Positions 38,231 to 48,050 are shown, counted from the first letter of the stretch. The stretch is 58,720 bases of DNA from Trichomonas tenax (GCA_023091735.1 JALKBU010000227.1:1-58720), one strand, 5' to 3'. Numbers and translations: made by a program. The notes: generated by a model not told the origin, from the sequence alone.

Positions 38231-39649
38231 TTACAAAGAATGAATCAAACGATAAATGTAATAAAGAAAAAGAATTGCACCGAAAAACTGAAGAACTTTG
38301 TTCCTCTTTTTCTGAGTTGTGATGCTTTCTCTGATCGCAACGAACTGTTGCTGAACCTTCCTGTGATCTTCCAAAACATTATTTAAGACAAGTGAAGCTT
38401 TTTCAAGTGCCTCATCACATTTTGAGTTAGATTCTTCAACTTTGTTTAATATCATCGTTGCATTGTCTGATCCCGCAACTAAATTGTTAATCCGCTGAGA
38501 CAAAATTCCACAACGTTGCGAAATATCAAAAAGACGGCCATTGATATTTGTGCGAAGTAATTCAGCTGCGTTTGCTGTAATTGGAATTTTTCCAATAAAT
38601 CTGTTGATATTTTCAACAAGAGCAATTTCTGTTGGATTATCTGATGGTTCTACTGTCATTAGATACTTCTGTGCTGGTTGATTTCGTGAACTGAATCCAA
38701 TATAATCCATCACAGACTTGATGTGAACTCCTTTGACGATAGTTTGATTCCAAAGCATTATAAGCGTTGTAAAATCACAGATCCCTGTCTCAGGTAGGTT
38801 GAAATGCCTTTGGAATGCTTGGGTATTCTTGATTAAGCTCGCAAACCTGTCTTTGCAATCTTCAAGAAATCCCATCTGATGGATAAATTTTTCGACCGAA
38901 TTTATGGTTTTCAATAAATGCAAATAAGAGAAACTTCGTATTCTGGCGGAATTAATGCCGTAGCACTTCCTATTATAATTTTGAATCGCAAAATATATTT
39001 GACTAAAAGCTATACATATGGACTTATTTTGCACACGATCTTTTATATGATCGAGCAGTTTTTGCTGTCTTTCTGTTAAATCTGTGCAAAATCCAAAATA
39101 TTCTAAACCGAAAAGAACATTTTTGAATATGGTTGTAAGGCTTTCGAGTATATTTCCTGAAACATCGTACATTATTTGTAGTTCGTTTTCAATTTCTCCG
39201 TTTATCTCGGTTTTAAATACAGCTTTGTTAAGCGATGGAAGTAAAGATAAATGGTACAGCGCTGCAATGGTTTTGAAATGGCGTTTATTACACAGCCAAT
39301 CACCATCAGTAATCGAAACGAATGATGAATCAGAATTAATTTTCCAAAAATTCTCGTATTCCATATATACTATATTTCCGTGGGGGCATTTTTTTATCGA
39401 GTAGCCATATTTTTCGAAATTTGGAAGATCTTTTGTAAAACGAACTGGATAAAGTTTGCTTGCTTTGTTTTGCTGCTCAACAACGACAATTGTTCTCTTT
39501 GAAGCGTATGAATCTAATTCTTTCGTATCCGCATAAAGTTTAATTCCGGAAATCGGAATCGGCATCAAAGTAATCTGTTCTGCGTGGCCAGCCCAAAAGA
39601 AAGGACTTGTTGAATGAATTTCTGGTATCAAATATATTTCATCACTCAT
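38231..39649 (-). CDS. Tail-anchored protein of unknown function, 472 residues
   Basis: The N-terminal half is mixed alpha and beta. A motif AFQRHFNLPETGICDFTTLIMLW at about 298-320 resembles the peptidoglycan-binding-like F-Q-x-x-x-x-L-x-x-T-G-x-x-D-x-x-T pattern. A long coiled coil occupies about 380-450 (NNLVAGSDNATMILNKVE and KCDEALEKASLVLNNVL). The last 20 residues (VLQFFGAILFLYYIYRLI) form a C-terminal membrane anchor. It could act on an endomembrane, but no family can be named. ATTTACATGACA copies lie upstream at about 39697 and 39737. Confidence 0.6.
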   Translation of the reverse strand: MSDEIYLIPEIHSTSPFFWAGHAEQITLMPIPISGIKLYADTKELDSYASKRTIVVVEQQNKASKLYPVRFTKDLPNFEKYGYSIKKCPHGNIVYMEYENFWKINSDSSFVSITDGDWLCNKRHFKTIAALYHLSLLPSLNKAVFKTEINGEIENELQIMYDVSGNILESLTTIFKNVLFGLEYFGFCTDLTERQQKLLDHIKDRVQNKSICIAFSQIYFAIQNYNRKCYGINSARIRSFSYLHLLKTINSVEKFIHQMGFLEDCKDRFASLIKNTQAFQRHFNLPETGICDFTTLIMLWNQTIVKGVHIKSVMDYIGFSSRNQPAQKYLMTVEPSDNPTEIALVENINRFIGKIPITANAAELLRTNINGRLFDISQRCGILSQRINNLVAGSDNATMILNKVEESNSKCDEALEKASLVLNNVLEDHRKVQQQFVAIRESITTQKKRNKVLQFFGAILFLYYIYRLIHSL

Positions 39650-39864
39650 TTGATATCCAGAAAAAAACTAAAAAATATTAAATAAAAGGTGCTATATTTA
39701 CATGACAGAAAGATATTTATTAGTCAAATTTAAAATCTACATGACAGAATTCAAATTTTGTTATAAAGGGGCTAAAATTTTTATTTGGGGATAAATTAGC
39801 CTTAACCCTGACAAGCTTTCATCACAAAAAATATCGAATAGTTTACACGGGCTAAATTTTTTAG
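39650..39864. promoter_or_regulatory. Bidirectional promoter region
   Basis: This 215-nt gap between divergent genes carries two TACATGACAG elements (about 39699 and 39739) and, directly before the plus-strand ATG, GGGCTAAATTTTTTAG. GGGGCTAAAATTTTTA appears 80 nt earlier, a near repeat of the same segment. Confidence 0.45.
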
Positions 39865-40869
39865 ATGGACGCAAATCAAGTCGCGACACGTCTCTTGTCT
39901 GTTTCCACGAACAAGGACATTGCCGAGAGTATTAAGGCCAAGCTTTCAGGAAAGACCGAATTCACAGTCGTTCAGCCTTTCGAGCCAAATGGCCGTATTA
40001 ACATCGCCCAAGTTCAGCAGTTTGTCATGATTTCCAAGCTCGTCGGACAGATTGGTGGCAAGTACATCGTCTTTATTGCTGATGTCATCGCTTCATTAAA
40101 CCACGCTTTCGGCCGTGACAAGGCACAAATCCACGCCGCCTCTATGTACGCAATGAAGGCCCTCAAGGCAGCCGGTGTCAACGGTCCACACGTCCAATAC
40201 GTTGTTTCTGACAACTTTACAATCGATAATTTCACATTATTCGCCAAATTTGCTGAGATCACAACACACATCAATGCAGCTGATGTCCAGAAGGCTCTTC
40301 CACCAATGGGCAAGAAGGAGCGTGAAACACTCACAGCGTCATCAGTCATCGCTCCAATGCTCCACTTAACAGAGCTTTGCGAGGTTGGTGCTGATATTAT
40401 CGTTGTTTCTGAGGAGCACTACAACCTTCTCACACGTGTTGCTGCTGTCAAGAACCAGGATGCACCAGTTGTTGTCCCAATTCGCCAGATCATGAAGCTC
40501 AAAGGTGTTAAGTCTAACCCACCGAAGCCAGATCCAAAGAACACTGTTTTCTATGAGGATGATGACCAGACACTCGGAAATAAGTTTAACGCTGCTTTCT
40601 GCACTGATGAAATTACGGACAATCCAGTCTTTGAATATGTTAACAATATTGTCATCCCAACAGATGGTGCATTCGAGTTTAATGGAAAGAAATACGAGTT
40701 TGGCACAGATGATTTTGCTAAGGACTTCCCAACATTAGAAAAGAAGACACTCAAGCAAACACTTGCTGCATTATTCATTGGCTATGCAACACCAGTTAGA
40801 GCTGCTTTAGCCGAAGAGGATACAAAGGAGTTCGCTGAAGTTGCTAAGCAGTTCACAACAGCTCATTAA
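39865..40869 (+). CDS. Tyrosyl-tRNA-synthetase-like protein without catalytic motifs
   Basis: The 334-residue protein aligns by eye with archaeal/eukaryotic TyrRS over its whole length: FEPNGRINIAQ (39-49), IVFIADVIASLNHAFG (68-83), MYAMKALKAAGV (94-105), the NKFNAAFC segment (239-246), VFEYVNNIVIP and LKQTLAALFIGYATPVRAAL at the end. The catalytic parts are changed: the HIGH-type H-I-A-Q is N-I-A-Q at 46-49, the G-x-D-Q-R-K tyrosine and ATP region (177-194) reads DIIVVSEEHYNLLTR, and the KMSKS loop is replaced by LKGVKSNPPKPD (212-223). No anticodon-binding extension beyond the usual core is present. Codon usage indicates high expression. A non-tRNA role is likely; the catalytic loss is an inference. 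Confidence 0.75.
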   Translation: MDANQVATRLLSVSTNKDIAESIKAKLSGKTEFTVVQPFEPNGRINIAQVQQFVMISKLVGQIGGKYIVFIADVIASLNHAFGRDKAQIHAASMYAMKALKAAGVNGPHVQYVVSDNFTIDNFTLFAKFAEITTHINAADVQKALPPMGKKERETLTASSVIAPMLHLTELCEVGADIIVVSEEHYNLLTRVAAVKNQDAPVVVPIRQIMKLKGVKSNPPKPDPKNTVFYEDDDQTLGNKFNAAFCTDEITDNPVFEYVNNIVIPTDGAFEFNGKKYEFGTDDFAKDFPTLEKKTLKQTLAALFIGYATPVRAALAEEDTKEFAEVAKQFTTAH

Positions 40870-40913
40870 TTTTGGACTAAACAACTTAATCCTTTAAAAC
40901 AAACAATAATATA

Positions 40914-42284
40914 TTATTCAGATTGACCAGCGATTTGGTTAATCAAAACAAGTCCATATTTTTCAAGTTCAGGATCATCAATGACATCAAGAATGTCATT
41001 AATCGTTGAACAAACATCTTTCTCGAGTAAAACCGTTCTTGCTTCTTGAGCCAATCCGTTTGCATCACATTTATTCAGGGCTGCTCCTACTCCTTTTGCA
41101 AAATTCTTCAGATATTTTCCATCATCGCCTTCAACAAAAGAAACAAACAGCGGAAGTCTTTCGTCGTTCAACACATTTTTGCATGCTTCTGGGATTGCAA
41201 AGGAAAGGATGCTTGTAAAAACTTTAAAAGCAACTGCTTTCTTGCTGTAATCAGATTCTTCTATTATAAATGATAAACATTCCATTATACCGCTCATTAA
41301 GAACTTTTCTGGAGCGAACGGGAAATTCTTAATTGCAGTTTTAATGACACATAGCGATTTGATCGATACGTCAAGAGATTCATCCAAAGCGAGTTCAATA
41401 AGTTTGCTGAAAACTTGATCAGCAGGAAATGTGAAATATTGTTTATCAGGCATTCTAAGTATTTGCTGATAAATTTCCAAAGCTATCAATGTAATGCTTT
41501 GGTTTTGATGCGGCAATAGAGTATATATTAACATGTTAATACGATTACCTGCAAAATCTGGAATCTCACTGATATAATTTTTCATGTAATAATGGATACA
41601 CCAAAGTGAAATATGAATTATTTCTTCGCTATATTGCAATGCTGCAATTATTGCGTCTTTTACTTTATGTCTTTGCTTCTCTTTGAGATCTATATATTTA
41701 CATAATGAAAAAATAAACAACATTGAACTATTTGTAAGATCCATTGACGTTGGGTTCATAACGTTTGTTATAGCTGACTTAAATACAAATTTTAGTATTT
41801 CATCTTTATAATTTGTGTATGTGTTGGTAATTAAGACAGCAAAGCATGTGAGAACTTTAGGAATTAAGTCTTCAAATCTCTTCCATATAACTTTTAATAG
41901 TGTTACCGCTCCATTTTCTGAAAATCTGATAATGAAAACTGATTTCGGGAGCTCGCATAGTATGGAAATTGTATCAACTATAACTGCTGTATCATCCATT
42001 GACATATTTGGCGAATATAATGCAAGTACAGATTGAACAAATGATTTTTGAAGGATTTTCTCGTATTCATATTGATTATTAATGAATATTTGGTCATTGA
42101 TATTCGAAAGACCCAATGGAGTTAGTGAATTCATGAATTTTTCGTATAAATTTTCAAAATTTGCACCAAAATCTACAGAATCGTCATGTATTGCAGCATT
42201 TTGGAAGTCATTCATGATTTTTGACTCCAAAGGGTCCGAAAGCTTCTTTGCGAATAGATTTGTATCCTTATATTCATCATGCAT
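40914..42284 (-). CDS. ARM/HEAT-like helical repeat protein, 456 residues
   Basis: I chose the ATG at 42284 (MHDEYKDTNLFAKKLSDPLE) over an in-frame ATG 20 codons upstream, because an initiator-like TCATTTTT lies only about 10 nt before it. The protein consists of helical repeats, for example LIALEIYQQILRMP and SLDVSIKSLCVIKTAIKN. It is a paralogue of the ARM-like genes at 1239, 16.7 and 35.1 kb. Importin-, catenin- or cargo-adaptor-like roles are possible, but none is specific. It is convergent with the TyrRS-like gene, 44 nt apart. Confidence 0.65.
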   Translation of the reverse strand: MHDEYKDTNLFAKKLSDPLESKIMNDFQNAAIHDDSVDFGANFENLYEKFMNSLTPLGLSNINDQIFINNQYEYEKILQKSFVQSVLALYSPNMSMDDTAVIVDTISILCELPKSVFIIRFSENGAVTLLKVIWKRFEDLIPKVLTCFAVLITNTYTNYKDEILKFVFKSAITNVMNPTSMDLTNSSMLFIFSLCKYIDLKEKQRHKVKDAIIAALQYSEEIIHISLWCIHYYMKNYISEIPDFAGNRINMLIYTLLPHQNQSITLIALEIYQQILRMPDKQYFTFPADQVFSKLIELALDESLDVSIKSLCVIKTAIKNFPFAPEKFLMSGIMECLSFIIEESDYSKKAVAFKVFTSILSFAIPEACKNVLNDERLPLFVSFVEGDDGKYLKNFAKGVGAALNKCDANGLAQEARTVLLEKDVCSTINDILDVIDDPELEKYGLVLINQIAGQSE

Positions 42285-42289
42285 TTTTA

Positions 42290-42297
42290 AAAAATGA
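42290..42297 (-). promoter_or_regulatory. Initiator-like TCATTTTT
   Basis: It is close to the ATG at 42284, in the place expected for trichomonad initiators (TCA+1). The equivalent element of the 1239 gene is at 1226-1233. Confidence 0.5.
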
Positions 42298-42797
42298 TTT
42301 TTTTTCCTCGAAATTGTTCGAAGAAACATTTCAAGGAACCTCAATCATAAACACATATATTTCTTTTATATCATTATTCAGGAGTTAGAACGCTATCATA
42401 TGTTATAGTTTATTAGGCTATTTATGATACAACTCCTAAATATTAATTCGATCATTGATGTAATATATATTTGACTCAATTATACGCCAGATATAAATAC
42501 ACATATTTGACTGGTAAGCATTAACATTATCAAAACATATTATATATAATAAAAACAGAAATTTTATTTAAACAACATAAGAACTAACCATCTATACATA
42601 CAACGTATAATATGATTCGATCTCTGGGCTTGTATTTTCTTCATATTTTTCAAGAATCTCGGTGCTTATTCTATTTTTCTCTATATTATGTTTTTTTCTT
42701 ATTTAGGAACTCTTTCCTTGGTACTAACACTTATCTTCCTGCTAAAAGAACCCATAAAGATGGTTAAATATATTTTGGATTAAGATGTGTTTTTGAC
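42298..42797. other. AT-rich intergenic region
   Basis: No convincing gene is seen. An open frame from an ATG at about 42612 (52 codons, aromatic-rich) and a shorter hydrophobic one at 42689 overlap, but neither has recognisable features. Confidence 0.35.
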
Positions 42798-43445
42798 TTA
42801 AACATATATCTTTGAGATATATACTGGCCTTCTGTGATGTAATTCGAGGTTTAATTCTAACTGTGGAGTTTTAGGAATTTCTTTCATCCATGAACTTGGC
42901 CATCTTTTCCTTTCTTCTGTGTTAAGGCCATATGCTTCATGTGCATCGTAAAATTTTTGTATTTCTGGTATGTAATAAAGCCAGCATCCGTCCGGAATTT
43001 GCAATTGTCTGAACGTTTTGTCTTGTTGCATAATTCGACCTCTTTTCATGAACCCTGCTCCTGGTAACTTAGGAATATCTGCTAAAAGTGATTGTAATTT
43101 ATCATCTAAAAATATTTGTTTTTCAATCGGATAAATTTTTCCATAAATCATCAACCATATTGTTATGTATTGCTGTGTTTCGGAGTAATTTGCCTTTGGA
43201 CGATTGACTTCATCAGTTTTAAAAAATGATTCTATATTTGGATGCGCGTATATAGTATTTTCGATTTCGGCAAATGTCTGAGACAAATTGTAACGATTAG
43301 TTTTGGTGCCATATTGAAGAGGGGGACTATATTCGAATATTTGATTTAAAATCGAGAGTTTTTCGTTAGGTTTTACTGTGATCTGGTACTTGAATCCGTT
43401 GGGTTCGTGAATTACTGATATAACAAGTGTGTTTGAAGTTGCCAT
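42798..43445 (-). CDS. Protein with ubiquitin-like C-terminal half, 215 residues
   Basis: Residues about 95-160 contain strand and helix segments fitting a ubiquitin-like fold (WLMIYGKIYPIEKQIFLDDK, then LLADIPKLPGAGF, then GCWLYYIPE). The first 60 residues (TLVISVIHEPNGFKYQITV) may form another small beta domain. The C-terminal end is basic and Trp-rich (RKRWPSSWMKEIPKT). There is no terminal Gly-Gly. No specific family is recognised; trichomonads have many such adaptors. A GACAAGTAAAT element lies about 43 nt upstream. Confidence 0.5.
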   Translation of the reverse strand: MATSNTLVISVIHEPNGFKYQITVKPNEKLSILNQIFEYSPPLQYGTKTNRYNLSQTFAEIENTIYAHPNIESFFKTDEVNRPKANYSETQQYITIWLMIYGKIYPIEKQIFLDDKLQSLLADIPKLPGAGFMKRGRIMQQDKTFRQLQIPDGCWLYYIPEIQKFYDAHEAYGLNTEERKRWPSSWMKEIPKTPQLELNLELHHRRPVYISKIYV

Positions 43446-43839
43446 CTATTAAAATGAAACAAGAAAATACTGAACGATTATTTTATGACAAGTAAATATC
43501 ATTTCTGCCATATATTGCATGATATGTCATGCAACTATATATGTTTGTCAAATTACTTATTTGTGGGAAAAGAAGTGTATTTTGAAGCTGGTGCTATTGA
43601 GTATATATTGCCAAATCACAGAAGCATCGTTCTATATCTATATATATGTATATTTTCTTTTTTATATTTTCTCAATCAAATATTATAATAACAAAATACG
43701 AGACACTTTATCAGGGTAGCTCTACGTGATTGATGTAATTCATTTTAAAGTACTTATTTTAAAATGTAGATAAAATATACAGTAAAAGTTAGTATGAAAA
43801 TGTAACATTTTAATCATATTATAAAGTGTCAATTTCTGC
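43446..43839. other. AT-rich intergenic region
   Basis: TATGACAAGTAAATATC near 43486 is a variant of the promoter motif. Open frames here are short, hydrophobic and without support. Nothing else is seen. Confidence 0.4.
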
Positions 43840-44124
43840 TTAACCAAAGAACAAATCGTAGATGATAATGTAAGAATTCAAAATAATAAGTGGGAATTTG
43901 CAGACGCTTTGGAATTTGTATATCATGAGTGCGATCCTTCCCTTAAGAGAAGCATCTGTTGTCTCTGGAGAATAGTTTAAACCAACTGTTTGTTAGAATA
44001 AAAATCTGAACATGTCATTAAGAACCTTTCCTGGTTTAAAATGCAGATGGCATTAGTTATGATAATAATGCCGTAGATTAGCGACCACTGTTTGTTAGAA
44101 ATAAAATATTACTAATCCTATCAT
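43840..44124 (-). CDS. Yos1/IER3IP1-like protein, three exons with 25-nt and 26-nt introns
   Basis: Exons on the minus strand are 44124-44113, 44087-44012 and 43985-43840. The joined frame encodes 77 residues, close to human IER3IP1 (82). It has two hydrophobic helices: WSLIYGIIIITNAICIL near the start and FPLIILNSYIIIYDLFFG at the C-terminus. Between them are QERFL and a conserved S-x-x-x-V helix (IYKFQSVCKFPL), as in Yos1. Yos1 is a small membrane protein of ER-to-Golgi transport. Unspliced, the frame stops within intron 2 or shortly after. Conserved family features on both sides of both introns strongly support the model. Confidence 0.85.
43986..44011 (-). other. 26-nt spliceosomal intron of the Yos1-like gene
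   Basis: It begins GTTCAGATTTTTA, holds TTCTAAC, and ends AAACAG. The 5' site differs from the GTAYGT of other introns here. Its exact 5' border relies on the conserved protein frame. Confidence 0.75.
44088..44112 (-). other. 25-nt spliceosomal intron of the Yos1-like gene
   Basis: It begins GTAATATTTTA, holds TTCTAAC, and ends AAACAG. It follows a first exon of only 12 nt (four codons). Confidence 0.8.
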
Positions 44125-44792
44125 CGGACTGTTTTATATTTAATGATGTCATATGTAAAATGTCAAAAGGTCAAATATTTTATTCATCATTAATGGTATT
44201 CATAAAACATTCATAATTCCTCTATAGTGCTTTGTCTATATGAAATACAATGCCAATAAAACCCATGTAAATGGATCTATATAGTCAAAACACTTCTATA
44301 GTGTAAAAATCTTATTCATTTATTAATCTTTCATATTATCCTTTGTAAATAGCACAATATATTTTCCGCTATACAAGATATTGAATTAGGCAGAGAATCA
44401 TGTATTTCCAATTTCAATTTTGAATTTTCATAATATATATTCTAAATCATGCTTGATATACCGCCATTTTTAGTACAAAGTCATTAAGCATATATTCACC
44501 AACTGAAAGCATGATTATATAAAATATATTCAAATTCAAAGATAAATTATAAAAATAAAAGAATGACTAAAAGAAAAACTAACTGCTCTTTTGGCGTTTG
44601 ACAAAGCACCAAAGGAAATTCGAAATTATAATATTTTGTATATTATCAAAAAAGTCCTAATAAGATAAGACCTATTCAGTAATAAGCGCTTTTAAAAACG
44701 TATTGCAGTCTGTCAAATATCATGCTATGGGAGCGAGCTATCAATAAACATTTTTTACTCATCCTTGATTTGCCGTCAAATTCTTGGAGAAA
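44125..44792. other. AT-rich intergenic region
   Basis: No gene is seen. Short internal similarities (CTATAGTGCTTTG and CTATAGTGTAAAA) are not enough for a repeat call. Confidence 0.35.
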
Positions 44793-45008
44793 TTAGAATT
44801 TAATTTCAACTTCGAAGTCATCGCGGAATGGATCATCATTTTTATTGATAGGAAGTGTTGCCCATTGAGGAACTGGCTCCTTCTCTGTTTCTTCATGATC
44901 CCTCTTGGATTTCTTGTCCTTCTTGTCCTTGCTGCTCTTATCGTGCTTTGACTCTTTTTCGGGCTTCGAGCTGTGGCTGTGTTTATGGCTTTTCTCTTTC
45001 GAGCTCAT
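44793..45008 (-). CDS. Small Lys/Ser/His-rich protein, 71 residues
   Basis: The first 45 residues are dominated by Lys, Ser, Asp, His and Glu (KEKSHKHSHSSKPEKESKHD). The remaining 25 include a more ordered end (QWATLPINKNDDPFRDDFEV). Such charged tails are common in nuclear RNA-binding and chromatin proteins, but no family is assigned. The gene has an unusual GC-rich codon content for its surroundings, which supports its reality. Confidence 0.5.
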   Translation of the reverse strand: MSSKEKSHKHSHSSKPEKESKHDKSSKDKKDKKSKRDHEETEKEPVPQWATLPINKNDDPFRDDFEVEIKF

Positions 45009-46541
45009 AAAAGTGATATGAAAATTTTATTCAAAACTTTTCAACACATTTGTGATTATTGGTTGTTTGGAATCTAGATACAGAGATATGCATTTTGTTC
45101 GCCTAACTGTCCCTCAATTTTAGCGATTTGTTTCTCTTTATTCCGTTAATTCATGTGATAATTAAATTCATTTTATCTCAACATCCAAACTTAATTCATA
45201 TATTTCAATCTAATAATTGGAGTTTAATGGAATAAAAAAACTGTATTGGAATAAAGGTGACTTTATGCGAATAAAGTGAATTCGGAATCAGACCCTATTT
45301 TGGAATAACCGCCATTTTGGAATAATGACAGTTATTCCATATTCCAAAAATAGTTTGAAAAGTGACAATAATGGAATAACTGATTTTTTTGGAATCAAAA
45401 TGAATTCGGAATTGGAATCAAAAATGAATTTGGAATCAAAAGTGGAGTAAATGTGACAAAATGGCGCCATTTTGCGCAAAAAATGCATAAAGCTGGAACA
45501 TGTCAAAGCGCCGATCGTAAAAAGTGATGTTAATATTAATGCAAAGACGTGTTATCCCTCTTCCTGATGGTTATGAATATGATCCATAGCACTCTACGAC
45601 AAAAAAGCCACAATATAGATGCACCGATGTTAATGAATTTAACCAGAGATGTTTTTATCATAATCGGAAAAATAGATTAAAAAATCATCAACATTTTTAT
45701 CCGCCATTAGTTGTGGATTGCGCAAATGAAAGCAGCAGAAGATGCACACATTTTTCCTCCATATCGTTTTCGAAACAATTATCCAGAGATTTTGAAATAA
45801 AAATGTTATTATGATTATTTTATTGTTAATTGAAACTTATTTAGTAGTTCATAGCTTCTAATATCTAATTACGAAAATAAATTGTATTAAAACGTTATAT
45901 AACTTTGATATTATTCGGTCATTGTAGACGGATATTATAAATATGCGCAGCGATCTCGAATATCTTAAAATTTTACCGTATTTTGATATCAAAAATTGCT
46001 AAAGATAAATGGAGGCTTGGTTTTGTAGGCATAAAAAGTATATATAACTAAAATCTAAATCTTTGCAATTGATTGTTTAGCTTGCACCAATGTTTTTTGA
46101 CTCGAAATGTTGATGATGTTTTGTTAAACATGAAATCGTATCTTGAACACCGAAATAATATCGGCTGTAAATGAAAAAAAGGTGGTTACGCTATTTTCTT
46201 TGTCAGAAATCGATATTGTGTATAATCTGATGAAAGATTTATGGCAAAAGTTAATGCACCATATGCTATTAGGTTCTTTGCAATGCGCTATTTACTACTC
46301 CACTAATTTTATGATCATTAGATTGAAGCCTGTGGAGCACCGGCCATAACAACTTATTTTTAACAAATAACCTTAATTTTCGTTGAACAATTATTTAATA
46401 AACGCATCAAATAATCATTTGCAGACCCCATAAAATCGATTGAAAATAGATTTCGAAAGAATTTCAGAATAATTTCTTGAATTGCAATGGTGCAACACTA
46501 AATTGTCGTTCTATGACACCACACGAGCTCGATGTATCATT
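45009..46541. other. Large gene-free stretch with a GGAATAA repeat
   Basis: Apart from the GGAATWA-type repeat at about 45228-45447, no gene-like frame, RNA gene or initiator is recognisable in these 1.5 kb. Confidence 0.4.
45228..45447. repeat. Degenerate interspersed GGAATAA/GGAATCA repeat
   Basis: About ten to twelve copies of TTGGAATAA or TTGGAATCA occur in 220 nt, plus an inverted TTATTCCATATTCCAAAA segment at about 45332. Copies of GTGACA with AAAAGTGA-like context are mixed in. Period is irregular, so it looks like decayed satellite or transposon-end DNA. Confidence 0.5.
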
Positions 46542-47015
46542 TTAGAAACATTTGAGTACGGCTCCAAGCATCATGGCGCTGGTTGGCGGTGTTAACTCAA
46601 TTTTCAATGTAGCACCACTTTGCGCCTGGCGATCATCAATGATTGCATAGAGGTAATCTCCATACTGTTTGTGATAATAATGAATGTCAGCATGGAAAAC
46701 TTCAAAGCAATAACGTGCAACATAGCTTGTAATGTGTTCTTCTTCTTCGTTTTCTGAAATGATGATTTCTGGTTCTCTGAAATTCTTGTCATAAATTTTT
46801 CTGCCCATTTTGTATGAAGGAACTGGTGTGTCAATATCAAGATAGATGGCTGACTTAAGCTCAGACAATGGGTTAAGAAGGTCAATTGCTGGGACAGTTG
46901 TTTTAGGTAGAGCTTCTAAACTAGTTGCTCTGTCAATGCTATCAAACCAGTTTGTTGATTCCTGAAACAAATTGAAAATATTGTCTTGATTGTGAATATT
47001 GATTGAAGATTGCAT
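46542..47015 (-). CDS. Uncharacterised protein, 157 residues
   Basis: It is rich in Asp, Glu, Ile and Tyr. The C-terminal 70 residues (VARYCFEVFHADIHYYHKQYGDY and TLKIELTPPTSAMMLGAVL) look like an alternating beta fold. The N-terminal part is probably helical with a linker (PKTTVPAIDLLNPLSE). No family is recognised. The ATG follows AATTCATTGAAATG. The gene stands alone between two long gene-free regions. Confidence 0.5.
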   Translation of the reverse strand: MQSSINIHNQDNIFNLFQESTNWFDSIDRATSLEALPKTTVPAIDLLNPLSELKSAIYLDIDTPVPSYKMGRKIYDKNFREPEIIISENEEEEHITSYVARYCFEVFHADIHYYHKQYGDYLYAIIDDRQAQSGATLKIELTPPTSAMMLGAVLKCF

Positions 47016-47760
47016 TTCAATGAATTGATTTTTGTTCTTATCGACAATAACGATATCATTTTTGATTTTTTTTTCGTCATTTTGTTAATTCCCATTTTTC
47101 CATGAACTTCGGCAAGATTGATATAAGATTGTTCAATAATAGGATCAATTGATCATTGACGCATAAGCGAGACGACATCAAAAAATAAAACTTTTTAAAA
47201 TTTGTGATGTTTAAATCATGCGTTTATAATTAAAAATTATTTTCGTTGAAACCATATGTTCCACATTGCAATTAAGTCTATCTAAATTTGCATTTGAACA
47301 GATTACATTAATTAGTAAAAATATGTTCATCATTTTGATATTGCATCGATCAATATTATTTGTCTCCACATTTTATTATCAGAATGATTATAATCCTCTA
47401 ATGATGATATTGTGTATAACATGCAAGGTACTCGCTGTGATTCATGGTTATTAAATGTTGTTGATGTTGTTTTGTCGCAATTAAATCTTGCAAATTTATA
47501 ACATTATTCAATCTGAATTGATAGAATAGCTTATAAAGTAACAACAACTATACACCATTGTAATCATAGTACTATCCTGGTTAAATAATATATAAATTAA
47601 AATAATTATCATTTTTATATTGAAACCGGAATATGCAATCAAACAGATAGAAACATACTTTGTGGAAGCATGGCAAATCATAGCTTTGCCTTATAAATGC
47701 ATTTGATTAAATAAATATAAGCACTGAAAGGTAAAAATATGTGCTAGATAGATATAATTA

Positions 47761-48050
47761 TAGCTACCAGTATCAATCTAGCACAGAGATTTGCTTCATA
47801 GTCATTCTGTAGAGTAAATCGCTGATTATTTCGAAAATCGAGTCTGAAAGGAAGAACTGTGGACTGGATTGCTAGCACCTTGGCTACAAGTCCCAATCAA
47901 GCATTTAATTTTGCTCTTCAGAGGCATTCTGAAGTGGAAATCTTTGATTTCTTAATGATGGCGTATGAAAGGAATATCTGTGAGTTTAACTACTAACACG
48001 CGTGGTACCTGTGTCAATGTAGTCCCCAGTTCTTCCCGTCAGACGCGATT
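47761..48050 (+). repeat. Imperfect tandem repeat of about 120 nt
   Basis: Two full units and part of a third start near 47761 (GCTACCAGTATCAATCTAGCA), 47881 (GGCTACAAGTCCCAATCAAGCA) and about 48004 (GGTACCTGTGTCAATGTAG). They share features such as ATTCTG, the GAAAGGAA segment and a trailing CTAGCACC or CTAACACG. Frames are broken by stops. A decayed helical-repeat gene (Sel1-like) is possible, but not proven. Confidence 0.45.

Noticed and set aside
42612..42785. Overlapping 52- and 31-codon hydrophobic frames
   Set aside because: No initiator, no family resemblance, and two competing frames in AT-rich DNA.
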